In this document: piece after piece, positions 1 through 7,252 of the stretch | Position numbering within the stretch: the first letter of the stretch is position 1 | Layout: the number at the start of each line of letters is the position of its first letter | Assembly: GCA_021413865.1 (NCBI GenBank) | Contig: JAIOPN010000014.1 | Span: forward strand, 1-64,000 | Direction: 5' to 3' | Length of the DNA: 64,000 bases | Origin: Planctomycetota bacterium | GTDB lineage: Bacteria > Planctomycetota > Phycisphaerae > Phycisphaerales > Phycisphaeraceae | Translations under genes and position numbers: made by a program | The notes under the pieces: generated by a model | Databases searched by the model: none | Seen by the model: the letters and a program-made list of their open reading frames with translations, nothing else | What the model was told of the DNA's origin: nothing

Positions 1-105
1 CACGAGTTCAACCCGTTCGACATTCCACGGGGTGTTGATGCCCAAAATCTGCTGATAAAGTTCGGTGTCGCGCAAGGCGCTGCTCCGGGGGAGCAGGCGT
101 TGTAG
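1..105 (+). CDS. C-terminal end of an unidentified protein (partial)
   Basis: An open frame runs from the first base to a TAG at 103-105 and encodes 34 residues ending GAAPGEQAL. The start lies outside the window. I recognise no motif, and the reading is supported only by the absence of stops and the high GC, so it could be chance. No clear terminator follows; the T-rich stretch near 142-150 is followed by a short inverted GACCC/GGGTC pair rather than preceded by a stem. Confidence 0.3.
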   Translation, partial: HEFNPFDIPRGVDAQNLLIKFGVAQGAAPGEQAL

Positions 106-213
106 CTGCTGAAATCACCCATGCAAATCCCGGGAGGACCCTTTTTTTAAAGCGGGTCTTCTCTATGTAGGGTGGAGTTGAGTTGAGTCCGCTCAACCTG
201 TTACGTTACCGTC

Positions 214-591
214 ATGGCGCATCGCCTGTTCCCCATTGCTGATGGCGCGTACCTTGAACCGAAGGAAATCGTCCGGCGTTTGAAGGCCGAGTTCCAATTT
301 GTAGAAGCGGACGCCAGCGCAGGCACTGAGGTAGTTGCTGACATGATCAAACAGTTTGAGAAGATGAAAGCGCCGCAAGCGATCATTGATGTAAATCGCA
401 AGATGTTGGGCAAGGCAATTCGCGTCGTTGTTTCAGATCGCTCAAATTTTATAAACGATTACATCTGCTTTACCGCGATGCCCGGTGGTGCTCCTTTCAT
501 TGGGTATTCGTCTAAGCAACATGAAGAGGCTGCCGCCCCATTGGTTGAACGTGTGTGCATGATTCTTCATTACAAGTCGGTGCTCGTGTAG
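214..591 (+). CDS. Hypothetical protein, 125 aa
   Basis: A soluble 125-residue protein that I do not recognise. The start MAHRLFPIADGAYL has no Shine-Dalgarno sequence. Residues 10-60 look helical (EPKEIVRRLKAEFQFVEADASAG), and the C-terminal half ends in KSVLV. GC content is visibly lower than in the neighbouring genes, which hints at a transferred or poorly conserved gene. No partner genes are apparent; the next gene starts 113 bases downstream. The intervening 592-704 holds a short hairpin (600-618) and no other feature I can support. Confidence 0.55.
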   Translation: MAHRLFPIADGAYLEPKEIVRRLKAEFQFVEADASAGTEVVADMIKQFEKMKAPQAIIDVNRKMLGKAIRVVVSDRSNFINDYICFTAMPGGAPFIGYSSKQHEEAAAPLVERVCMILHYKSVLV

Positions 592-704
592 CGGCTTCCC
601 GACGGCGCTATACCGTCGTCGCCTCAATACCCGGAAATTATTGGCCCACGATTCCTCTGCCACGTCTTAACCGGCCCGTAAAACAGGCCGATTATCGTCG
701 GTAG

Positions 705-1748
705 ATGCCCGACGCCGCGCCACCACGTCTGCTGCTTGTTGAAGACGACGCCGACACCGCCAGCCTCATCATGGAGACGCTGGGCGACTCGTTCGGCGCG
801 GGCTGTGTCACGCGCCTGGTGAACGTCGCCGACGTGGCGGCCATCGACTTTACGCGGATCGACCTGGTGCTCTCGGACATGAACCTGCCCGACGGCTCGG
901 GGCTGGACGTGCTCGCGGCCGTGCTGGCGCGCCGCGCGGACACGCCGGTCATCATCGTCACCGGCGAGGGCATCATCGAGAACGCGGTGCGCGCCATCCG
1001 CCAGGGCGCCTACGACTACATCGTCAAGGCCGGCGACTACCTCTTCGCACTCCCGCTCATGGTCGAGAAGAACCTGGCCATCTGGCGGACCAAGCAGGAA
1101 AACCTGCACCTGCAGGAGCAGCTCACGCGCACGCTCGAGGAGGTGCGGGTCAAGAACCAGCAATTGCAGGTGGCGGTCGAGCGCCTGGAGACGATGGCCG
1201 CGACCGACCCGCTCACGGGGCTGGCCAACCGCCGGGCGTTCGGCCAGGCGATGCTGCGCTGCCTCTCCGACGCGCGGCGCTACCGGCACGACCTCTCCTG
1301 CATCATGATCGACCTGGACGGCTTCAAGGCGCTCAACGACACGCTGGGCCACCAGCGCGGCGACGAGCTGCTGGTGCGCGTGGCACGCGTGCTGGAGGCC
1401 AACCTGCGCCGCAGCGACATCGCCGGGCGGTTCGGCGGGGACGAGTTCATCCTCATCCTCCCCCAGGCGGACGAGAGCACCGCCCGCGTGGTCGCCCAGC
1501 GCATCAATGACGAGTTCGCGGTCGTGTCTGCGGCGCTCTTCAAGGACACCGCCCTCACGGGCCGGGTCTCGATGAGCATGGGCCTGACCTGCCTGCACCC
1601 GGACCACCCGGCGGACGCCGAGCAACTCATCGCCCAGGCGGACAACGCCCTCTACCGCGCCAAGCAGTCGGGGCGCAACCGCCTCATCTCCTACACCACC
1701 CCCCTGCCCGACCCCACGCCCAAGCCGATCTCGACGCGCACGGCGTGA
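705..1748 (+). CDS. Response regulator with diguanylate cyclase (REC-GGDEF) domain
   Basis: A two-component output protein that should make cyclic di-GMP from two GTP when phosphorylated. Residues 7-125 are a receiver domain: acidic pocket D14-D15, phosphoacceptor D58 in LVLSDMNLP, T86 and K108. Residues 128-163 form a coiled-coil linker. Residues 165-330 are a GGDEF domain with an intact GGDEF motif at 244-248 and an RxxD inhibitory site at R235-D238, five residues upstream, so product feedback inhibition is expected. There is no EAL domain. The cognate kinase is not adjacent, but a c-di-GMP-binding PilZ protein lies at 15013. Confidence 0.93.
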   Translation: MPDAAPPRLLLVEDDADTASLIMETLGDSFGAGCVTRLVNVADVAAIDFTRIDLVLSDMNLPDGSGLDVLAAVLARRADTPVIIVTGEGIIENAVRAIRQGAYDYIVKAGDYLFALPLMVEKNLAIWRTKQENLHLQEQLTRTLEEVRVKNQQLQVAVERLETMAATDPLTGLANRRAFGQAMLRCLSDARRYRHDLSCIMIDLDGFKALNDTLGHQRGDELLVRVARVLEANLRRSDIAGRFGGDEFILILPQADESTARVVAQRINDEFAVVSAALFKDTALTGRVSMSMGLTCLHPDHPADAEQLIAQADNALYRAKQSGRNRLISYTTPLPDPTPKPISTRTA

Positions 1749-1759
1749 GACTTTATCCA

Positions 1760-1830
1760 GTGGGGCAGGCGTCCCGCCTGCCACCGCTTCTCGGTCATCT
1801 CCCAAGCGACAGGCGGGACGCCTGCCCCAC
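1760..1830. repeat. Palindromic intergenic repeat, family A
   Basis: Two 21-bp arms, 1760-1780 and 1810-1830, are perfect inverted complements (core GGCAGGCGTCCCGCCTG) around a 29-base loop. The same arms occur at 25457-25561 and 29612-29692, and a single half-unit occurs at 41504-41525. The element lies between two convergent genes and could also act as a transcript end. Confidence 0.85.
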
Positions 1831-1869
1831 CAGATCACTACCCCCCCGGTCACGCACCCGGCACTGGTT

Positions 1870-2250
1870 CTACTTCTTTTTGACTTCCCGGAACGCCGGC
1901 GGTTCGCTCAGCGTGAAGAGCACGAGCTCCTCGCCGGTGACCGTGCTGATGTCGTGGTGCAAGCTCACGACTTTCACGCCGGTGATCTCCGCGATCATCG
2001 CCTCCAACACCGGCCGGGCGGTCTCCATCAACTGCGTCCGCACCTGCTTGAGCAGATCACGGCCTTTCTCGGAGTGGAGCGTTTTCACAAGCTGCTGCTC
2101 GGCCGCCGTCAAGACCCCCTGCAACCGGATCACCAGCAAGTCGCCGATGAGGTGCGTGTGGATGACCTTGGGCCCCCGCCCCATGTACTCCTGCTGGAAG
2201 CGGCCCATCCCCTCGCCGACGGCCGCCTCGATTTCGCCCTGGGTCTTCAT
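1870..2250 (-). CDS. MpsC / DUF2294 family protein
   Basis: A 126-residue protein of the DUF2294 family, renamed MpsC-like after the Staphylococcus aureus membrane-potential-generating system. Family features seen are GEIEAAVGEGMGRFQQEYMGRGP at the N-terminus, HLIGDLLVIRLQGVLTAAEQ at about 33-52, and a C-terminal LHHDISTVTGEELVLFTL. It is soluble with no membrane segment. It is divergent from a second, more diverged family member at 2618, with a promoter and structured RNA between them. The molecular role is not established; the assignment rests on family motifs. Confidence 0.85.
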   Translation of the reverse strand: MKTQGEIEAAVGEGMGRFQQEYMGRGPKVIHTHLIGDLLVIRLQGVLTAAEQQLVKTLHSEKGRDLLKQVRTQLMETARPVLEAMIAEITGVKVVSLHHDISTVTGEELVLFTLSEPPAFREVKKK

Positions 2251-2394
2251 GGTTGAGTCTCAAATTGGTCACAAATCGCTGGTTCAACACCAGCAGAGCC
2301 ATTTGGAGGCCCATTGGGATTGAAATGACGGGCTGCGAAGCCCGTTATTCGGCGATCACTATAGACGATATTGAGGGCAATCACCATATTGTCA

Positions 2395-2422
2395 TTGCTA
2401 TCCGGGCCGGCCGCCCTATAGT
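2395..2422 (+). promoter_or_regulatory. Sigma-70-like promoter for the 2.43-2.57 kb RNA
   Basis: TTGCTA at 2395-2400 and TATAGT at 2417-2422 are separated by 16 bp, a near-consensus -35/-10 pair. The predicted start, about 2428-2429, coincides with the first base of the outer stem of the structured RNA. Confidence 0.5.
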
Positions 2423-2428
2423 GCAATT

Positions 2429-2570
2429 GTCAACCGGGCGCGAAGCAGGATCGGCCCCGTTGTTTGGATGACTGGTTAAAGGGCAGCCCGAGCGAACGGG
2501 AGGCCTGTTGACGAGTAAGCCGATTTGGTTCAGCACTTTTGTGGTGCCGAACCAAGTCGGCTTTTTTTTT
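2429..2570 (+). ncRNA. Candidate structured leader RNA or small RNA
   Basis: About 142 nt between a promoter and a strong terminator with no open reading frame. Visible pairings are an outer stem GTCAAC (2429-2434) with GTTGAC (2507-2512), stem-loop 1 (2431-2439 with 2454-2462, one mismatch) and stem-loop 2 CCCG-AGCGAA-CGGG (2487-2500). Stem-loop 1 and the outer stem overlap at 2431-2434, so they exclude each other, as expected for a switch. The RNA ends 48 nt before the MpsC-like gene at 2618. I do not recognise a known riboswitch class; an independent small RNA is equally possible. Confidence 0.4.
2517..2570 (+). terminator. Strong intrinsic terminator
   Basis: Arms 2517-2536 and 2544-2563 form a 20-bp stem with one GU pair and one mismatch around a 7-nt loop. 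Nine T's follow at 2562-2570. No upstream protein gene on this strand uses it, so it ends the candidate RNA or attenuates the gene at 2618. Confidence 0.85.
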
Positions 2571-2617
2571 GGTCCCGAGGCGACGCGGGATTCCCGCAAC
2601 GATCAAGGGTGTATGCC

Positions 2618-3133
2618 ATGGCATCGACAACTAAATCCAAGCCGGCACCGAAAAAAACGATGGCCCAGCAGGTCGCCGAGGCGGCCTGCGCCCTCCAGTT
2701 GCAGCGGACCGGCCACGCGCCCAACGCGGTGACCGTCATCCTCAGCGACGACACGCTGGTGATCACGCTGCACGGCGCGCTGACGCCGGCCGAGCAGGCG
2801 ATGGCGACGAACCCGACCGGCGCCGCGAAGGTGCAGGAGTTCCACCGCCAGCTCTTCGCCAACGCCTCGGACGAGCTGCGGCAGGCGATCAAGAAGATCA
2901 CCGGCGTGCGCGTCCGTGAAGCGGCCGCCGAGGTTGAGCCGACGACCGGCGCCGTGATACACGCCTTCACCCGCGGCACGATGGTCCAGGTGTTCCAACT
3001 GGCGCGGAACGTGCCGGGGGAAACGTGGTCCACCTCCTGCGCAACCCAGAAGAAACCCGCACGCGTCGGTCTCAACGGCGCGAAAAAGACCCGAGCACAT
3101 TCAAAGAAATCTGCCGGGAAATCCCGCGCGTGA
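2618..3133 (+). CDS. Diverged MpsC / DUF2294-like protein with basic tail
   Basis: A 171-residue protein. The middle part (about residues 15-120: MAQQVAEAACALQLQRTGHAP, DDTLVITLHGALTPAEQAM, ELRQAIKKITGVRV) matches the DUF2294/MpsC pattern seen in the gene at 1870. A lysine- and arginine-rich tail (residues 140-171) has no counterpart there. The start at 2618 was chosen because AAGGG lies 8 nt upstream; an in-frame extension back to 2525 would read through the terminator hairpin. It is the first gene of a cluster of small stress-type genes running to 5033. Confidence 0.75.
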   Translation: MASTTKSKPAPKKTMAQQVAEAACALQLQRTGHAPNAVTVILSDDTLVITLHGALTPAEQAMATNPTGAAKVQEFHRQLFANASDELRQAIKKITGVRVREAAAEVEPTTGAVIHAFTRGTMVQVFQLARNVPGETWSTSCATQKKPARVGLNGAKKTRAHSKKSAGKSRA

Positions 3134-3171
3134 GCCATGACGCCCACGCCTCTACCCGAAAGGCACATCCC

Positions 3172-3462
3172 ATGAACAACACCGCAACCCAACCCCGACG
3201 AACCGCGAGCACCGCCGCCACGCGCGACCAGATCGCCGCCAGGGCGTATGCCATCTACATCGAGACGGGCTTGCAACCCGGCCGTTCCACGCAGAACTGG
3301 CGGCAGGCGGAGCGCGAGCTGGGGTTCCAAGGCCGGACGTGGGACACCGCGCCGGCAACCCGGATCAAACGGCCCGTCGTGCGCACGGTCGCCCAGACCG
3401 TCGTGAGGGCCATCCTCGGCGACCCGACCGCCATGTGGAGCGGCATCCGTCTGAATGCCTAG
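3172..3462 (+). CDS. DUF2934 domain protein
   Basis: A 96-residue protein whose residues 22-58 (RDQIAARAYAIYIETG...NWRQAERELG) match the DUF2934 signature, a short helical motif common in soil bacteria and of unknown function. The N-terminus is Thr/Ala/Arg-rich and the rest is basic. The start is set at 3172, where AAAGG lies about 9 nt upstream; the longer frame from 3025 overlaps the previous gene. It belongs to the 2618-5033 cluster in which each gene has its own ribosome-binding site. Confidence 0.75.
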   Translation: MNNTATQPRRTASTAATRDQIAARAYAIYIETGLQPGRSTQNWRQAERELGFQGRTWDTAPATRIKRPVVRTVAQTVVRAILGDPTAMWSGIRLNA

Positions 3463-3515
3463 TACAACGTCCATCCCCGTCCCGCACGGAAATATTCTCA
3501 CCATTGGAGCTTGCC

Positions 3516-3731
3516 ATGAACTCTCAACGCCTCGCCGGGATCGTCCTCCTGGTCGTCGGCATTATCGTGCTGACCATCGGCCTCAACGCGTCGCACTCCG
3601 CCGCCGATCGCTGGACCAACTTCTTCACCGGTCACTTCACCGACTCCACCGTCTGGTACATCGTCGGCGGTGTCGTCCTGGGCCTCGTGGGCCTCTCCAT
3701 GTTCGCATTCAACGGCAAGGCCAGGCTGTAG
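3516..3731 (+). CDS. DUF3185 small membrane protein
   Basis: A 71-residue protein with two membrane helices (about 6-22 and 46-64) linked by a loop containing FFTGHFTDSTVWY. This pattern fits DUF3185, small inner-membrane proteins of unknown function often found with other stress-induced genes. The start at 3516 has GGAG 6 nt upstream; the longer frame from 3339 overlaps the preceding gene. Confidence 0.8.
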   Translation: MNSQRLAGIVLLVVGIIVLTIGLNASHSAADRWTNFFTGHFTDSTVWYIVGGVVLGLVGLSMFAFNGKARL

Positions 3732-3824
3732 CCGAACCTGCCTCTTGATAGCAACCGCCCCCATATGTTTGGTGCGGCGGTCACGGGATCACCCCGATAC
3801 ACACTGCTCGAAAGGAGCACGCTC

Positions 3825-4130
3825 ATGAAGCATCGCATCCGTCTGTTCTCCGCCACCGCAGCCACTCTGGCGCTGCCGTTCCTCCTGGTCGCCTGCGACA
3901 AAGAGGTCTCGCACACCAGCAGCACCAGCGTCAACAGCGACGGCTCCTCGAAGACCAAGGAGAAGGTCGTCACCCAGTCTGACAACGGCACCGTGACCAA
4001 GGAAGAGGTCAAGAAGACCGTCACCGACGAGGGCGCCACCAAGACCGAGGAAAAAACCACCGTCAAATCGCCGGACGGCACTGTGACCAAGGAAGAATCC
4101 AAGACGGCCACGCCCCCGACCATGCCGTGA
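3825..4130 (+). CDS. Small Thr/Lys/Glu-rich lipoprotein
   Basis: A 101-residue protein with a lipoprotein signal: MKHRIRL, a hydrophobic segment, and lipobox LLVAC with the modified Cys at about residue 24. The mature part is low-complexity and made of near-repeats of a unit like T-x-D/E-G-x-x-K-T-x-E-x-x-V (for example NGTVTKEEVKK and DGTVTKEESK). AAAGGAG lies 9 nt before ATG 3825. It probably sits in the outer membrane as a charged, unfolded tail; no function can be named. Confidence 0.75.
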   Translation: MKHRIRLFSATAATLALPFLLVACDKEVSHTSSTSVNSDGSSKTKEKVVTQSDNGTVTKEEVKKTVTDEGATKTEEKTTVKSPDGTVTKEESKTATPPTMP

Positions 4131-4235
4131 CGCATGCCGGGCGCTGGTCCGATCAGCGGGGCTCACCACCAAGACGTGGTGTCGCCCCACATTACCGACG
4201 GGCATTCCGCCCGTCCCAAGCCAAGGAACCACGCC

Positions 4236-4391
4236 ATGCTTTATACAGTCGTCATCGTTCTCCTCGTCCTTCTACTCCTGGGCGCGCTCCCCGCCTGGCC
4301 GCACAGCAAAGGCTGGGGCTACTACCCCACCGGCGGCCTGGGCCTCGTGCTGCTCATCTTTGTCGTCCTTCTTCTCATGGGACGGATATGA
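4236..4391 (+). CDS. DUF3309 small membrane protein
   Basis: A 51-residue protein with two hydrophobic segments around a conserved ALPAWPHSKGWGYYPTGGLG loop, which is the DUF3309 signature. The family is of unknown function and usually about 50 residues long. ATG 4236 has AAGGA upstream. The 100 bases before it contain two short hairpins (near 4160-4190 and 4198-4216) that may influence expression. Confidence 0.82.
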   Translation: MLYTVVIVLLVLLLLGALPAWPHSKGWGYYPTGGLGLVLLIFVVLLLMGRI

Positions 4392-4487
4392 CCCGGAAAT
4401 ATAAAGTCAGAAACAGTCCCCCCGCGTTGCTCCTGTTCCGCATCAAGCGTTTGATATCAAATATCGTCAATCCCAAGGAAACCTCCC

Positions 4488-5033
4488 ATGAACCGATTCC
4501 TATCCCTGTGCCTCGCAACGACCCTCTCCCTGCTCACCCTGGCCGCCTGCACGACCGCGCCTAAGTCCTCCGAAGGCAAGAGCGACATCGAGAACGAGGC
4601 GGTCCTGGCCCTTGCCAAGGCCAAGTCCACTGACCCGACCCTCATTCCATTCATCAGTTCCGCCGCCGGCTACGCCGTGTTTCCCTCCGTCGGCAAGGGC
4701 GCCGTGGGCGTGGGCGGCGCGTACGGCAAAGGCGTCCTCTACCAAAACGGTCGTATCGTCGGTTACTGCGACGTAAGCCAGGCCTCGATCGGCGTGGCGC
4801 TCGGCGGGCAGGCGTACACCGAGATCCTCTGCTTCGAATCCCGTGAGGCCGTCGAGACCTTCAAGCAGGGCCACTTCCGCTTCGACGCCCAGGCCACCGC
4901 CGTCGCCCTCAAATCCGGCGAAGGCGCCAACGCCAAGTACGTCAACGGCGTCGAGGTCTTCACGATGGACGAGGCCGGCCTGATGTACGAAGCCTCCATC
5001 GGCGGGCAGAAGTTCAGCTATCAGTCCAAGTAA
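4488..5033 (+). CDS. YSC84/SYLF-domain lipoprotein
   Basis: A 181-residue protein with a lipoprotein signal (MNRFLSLCLATTLSLLTLAAC, lipid-attachment Cys at about 21). A YSC84 (SYLF) lipid-binding domain covers about residues 50-180, recognisable from AGYAVFPSVGKGAVGVGGAYGKGVLY, QASIGVALGGQAYTEILCF and the C-terminal YEASIGGQKFSY. Proteins of this family bind phospholipid and are periplasmic or outer-membrane associated. AAGGA precedes the ATG. It closes the stress-gene cluster and is followed by a strong terminator. Confidence 0.88.
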   Translation: MNRFLSLCLATTLSLLTLAACTTAPKSSEGKSDIENEAVLALAKAKSTDPTLIPFISSAAGYAVFPSVGKGAVGVGGAYGKGVLYQNGRIVGYCDVSQASIGVALGGQAYTEILCFESREAVETFKQGHFRFDAQATAVALKSGEGANAKYVNGVEVFTMDEAGLMYEASIGGQKFSYQSK

Positions 5034-5084
5034 GAATCGGTCCGGGGACTCGACCCCATCCCTCCCCAGATTTCCCGGAACGAC

Positions 5085-5116
5085 CAAAAGACGCCGCGGC
5101 AACGCGGCGTCTTTTG
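5085..5116 (+). terminator. Intrinsic terminator after the YSC84 gene
   Basis: A perfect 14-bp stem (5085-5098 with 5103-5116) with a GCAA loop, ending in CTTTTG. The stem begins and ends in A4/T4, so it could work in both directions. Confidence 0.85.
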
Positions 5117-5122
5117 CGTTAA

Positions 5123-5770
5123 ATGAGGCTGCATCGGCGCACTACACTACCCCCTGTGTCCACCGACCCCCCTTGCCCGTTCGTCTCACGCGGCGGGCTA
5201 AAACTCGCCGCGGCGCTCGACGCCTTTGGCATCGACCCCACCGGACTGACCTGCGCCGACCTGGGGTGCAACGTCGGCGGTTTCACCGACTGCCTCCTCC
5301 AACGCGGGGCCGGGCACGTCTATTCCGTGGACACCGGCTACGGCACGTTCGCGTGGAAACTCCGCAACGACCCGCGCGTCACCGTGCTGGAACGCTCCAA
5401 CGCCCTGCACCTGGACCCGTGGGCAAACCCCGGGTTCGCCGGTGTGGAACTGGTCGCCATCGACCTGGGGTGGACGCGCCAACTCCACGCCATCCCCGCG
5501 GCGCTGCGCTGGCTGCGGCGCAGCAGCAACAAGGGGCGGATCGTCACGCTGATCAAACCGCACTACGAGGCGGACCGCGGCTCGCTCTCGCGTAGCGACC
5601 GCGGCGTGCTCACAGCCGAGGACGCGAAGCGGATCAGCACCGAGACGCTCGACGCGCTGCCGGTGCTGGGCGTGACCGTGCTGGGCTGCATCGAATCCCC
5701 CCTGCGCGGCGGCGCGGGCAAGGGGCGCGAGGGGAACATCGAGTATTTAGCGCTGCTGGCGAAGGCGTGA
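5123..5770 (+). CDS. FtsJ/TlyA-like rRNA 2'-O-methyltransferase without S4 domain
   Basis: A 215-residue class I SAM methyltransferase of the TlyA/FtsJ group. It has the family opening FVSRGGLKLAAALDAFGI, the SAM-binding DLGCNVGGFTDCLLQRGA, YSVDTGYG, and LIKPHYEA near the catalytic lysine. TlyA proteins normally begin with an S4 RNA-binding domain of about 60 residues; it is absent here and no upstream frame supplies it. A GTG at 5156 just before the conserved region is an alternative start; neither start has a clear ribosome-binding site. The target is probably ribosomal RNA, by family. Confidence 0.75.
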   Translation: MRLHRRTTLPPVSTDPPCPFVSRGGLKLAAALDAFGIDPTGLTCADLGCNVGGFTDCLLQRGAGHVYSVDTGYGTFAWKLRNDPRVTVLERSNALHLDPWANPGFAGVELVAIDLGWTRQLHAIPAALRWLRRSSNKGRIVTLIKPHYEADRGSLSRSDRGVLTAEDAKRISTETLDALPVLGVTVLGCIESPLRGGAGKGREGNIEYLALLAKA

Positions 5771-6541
5771 TCAGGCGGCCGGTACCGGCACAAGGTTGTG
5801 CTCCGCCGCGTAGCGCTCGATCACGTCCTCCGCGCCGACGGGGCAGGGCACCCTTTGCGCCGGGGGCGGGCCGCCGATCTGCGGGTTGGCCGAGGCGTAG
5901 TAGCAGGCGATGAAATTCCGGCGGTGGCGGTCCGAGGTGTTCTGGCCCGAGGCGTGCAGCGTGTTGCAGTGGAAGAAGAGCGCCGCGCCCGGGGGCATGA
6001 CGGCGGGCACCTCCTCGAAAAACGGCATCATCTTCGTGAGGCGTTCCATGTCCGCGCCGGTCTGGTTGGCGATCCGGCCGTGGGTCATACGGCCCATGAG
6101 GTGCGAGCCGCGCAGCACGCGCAGGCATCCGTTGGCCTCGTCGTTCGCGTCCAGCGCGACCGAGACGCTCATCATGCGCGGGAAGATGTAGCCCTGGTCG
6201 TACCAGTAGCCGAAGTCCTGGTGCCACTCCCACGCCCCGCCGGTGCCGGCCTCTTTGAGCGTCACCTTGCCGTGGAAGAACGTCACCTCCTCGCCGGTGA
6301 GGATGCGGATGGCGTTGATGATGCGCGGGCAGGTCGAGGCGGCGCCCCAGATCGTCGAGTGCGTGTCGCCCCAGAACGAGAGGCGCGAGGTCTTGCCCGA
6401 GGCGTCGGTGAACCCGGAGGCCGGGTCCGCGATGTTCACCTGGGCGCGGAGCAGCTCGACCTCGCGCGGGGTGAGCACGTTTTCAACGATGAGGTACCCG
6501 TCACGGTGGTAGCGGGCGACCTGGCCTTGGGTGAGCGGCAC
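5771..6541 (-). CDS. Phytanoyl-CoA dioxygenase (PhyH) family protein
   Basis: A 256-residue Fe(II)/2-oxoglutarate-dependent oxygenase of the PhyH family. The iron-binding HxD is H107-Q-D109 in WEWHQDFGYW; the distal His and the 2-oxoglutarate Arg fall in LFFHCNTLHASGQNTSDRHRRNF. It probably hydroxylates a small substrate in the cytoplasm, which cannot be named. I chose the GTG at 6541 because GGAGG lies 7 nt upstream and the family start (LTQGQVARYHRDGYLIVENVL) follows at once; an ATG 42 codons upstream lacks this support. It converges, abutting, on the methyltransferase gene. Confidence 0.87.
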   Translation of the reverse strand: MPLTQGQVARYHRDGYLIVENVLTPREVELLRAQVNIADPASGFTDASGKTSRLSFWGDTHSTIWGAASTCPRIINAIRILTGEEVTFFHGKVTLKEAGTGGAWEWHQDFGYWYDQGYIFPRMMSVSVALDANDEANGCLRVLRGSHLMGRMTHGRIANQTGADMERLTKMMPFFEEVPAVMPPGAALFFHCNTLHASGQNTSDRHRRNFIACYYASANPQIGGPPPAQRVPCPVGAEDVIERYAAEHNLVPVPAA

Positions 6542-6701
6542 GGGGGAACCTCCTGCGTGACGGGGGCCGGGAATCGCGAAAAACGTGGAACACGACATTA
6601 TATCTGTGCGTCTATGAGGATGGCGGGGGAGACCCCGTTTACGCCTCCCCTGTCCGCAACGCTTCATTTACACGATCCCGCCCGACCACTATGATCTGCT
6701 T

Positions 6702-6902
6702 GTGACGATGATGCGAAACCTTGTCAGGACGTTGCCGCTTGCCGCCGCCTGGCTCTGGGCCTCGCCCGCCTGGGCGCAAGAGGCCAGCGTGGACCCGGCG
6801 CCCAACAACAACGCATGGCTGGGCCCCGTGCTGGCGATCGCCCTGGCCATGGCCATTGCCCTCGTCAGTTTCATGAAAAGCCGTCGTGAATACCGCAACT
6901 GA
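6702..6902 (+). CDS. Small secreted or membrane protein, 66 aa
   Basis: A 66-residue protein with a signal peptide (residues 1-25, cleavage after AWA in SPAWAQEA), a short Pro/Asn-rich stretch and one membrane helix at about 42-58, then a basic tail KSRREYRN. The first gene of a three-gene run of small envelope proteins (6702, 6928, 7253). A TATGAT hexamer lies just upstream. I do not recognise it. Confidence 0.5.
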   Translation: MTMMRNLVRTLPLAAAWLWASPAWAQEASVDPAPNNNAWLGPVLAIALAMAIALVSFMKSRREYRN

Positions 6903-6927
6903 TCCGTCCCCCGAAAAGGAGAGTGCC

Positions 6928-7209
6928 ATGAACCGTCAATCGTTGGGCGCCCTGGTCGCGCTGAACATCGTGCTGCTCGCCGCGCTGTTGGTCGTCGCCC
7001 TGACCCCCAGCCGCGCCCAGGCCCAGGCCTTCAACCGGCCGCAGTACCTCATGGTCACCGGCGACGTCACCGGGCGCGTGAACGAGTCGATCGTTTACGT
7101 CATCGACCTCACCAGCGCCCGCATCGGCGCGATCATCTTCAGCTCCGCCAACAACAACATCGAGGTCGTCACCCGCCCCGCGTACGAGATGACCGGCGAC
7201 CTCCGCTGA
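6928..7209 (+). CDS. Hypothetical exported protein, 93 aa
   Basis: A 93-residue protein with an N-terminal hydrophobic segment (residues 8-24) that acts as a signal or anchor, then a beta-rich domain containing YLMVTGDVTGRVNESIVYVIDLTSARIGAIIFS. AAAAGGAG lies 7 nt before ATG 6928, which decides the start over an in-frame ATG at 6886. The next gene has the same plan (anchor, then a short domain with a VIYTLNLTKRRLEL strand), so the two may be distant paralogues that work together. No known family recognised. Confidence 0.6.
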   Translation: MNRQSLGALVALNIVLLAALLVVALTPSRAQAQAFNRPQYLMVTGDVTGRVNESIVYVIDLTSARIGAIIFSSANNNIEVVTRPAYEMTGDLR

Positions 7210-7252
7210 TCGCGTCCCGCCGCACACGCACCCCGCACACAGGACCCTCGCC

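Noticed and set aside
600-618. Terminator after the gene at 214
   Set aside because: CGACGG/CCGTCG forms only a 6-bp stem and no T-run follows.
624-1853. A 409-residue open frame on the minus strand opposite the GGDEF gene
   Set aside because: It mirrors the high-GC third-position bias of the real gene, has low-complexity Arg/Val/Gly composition, and the plus strand carries clear domains.
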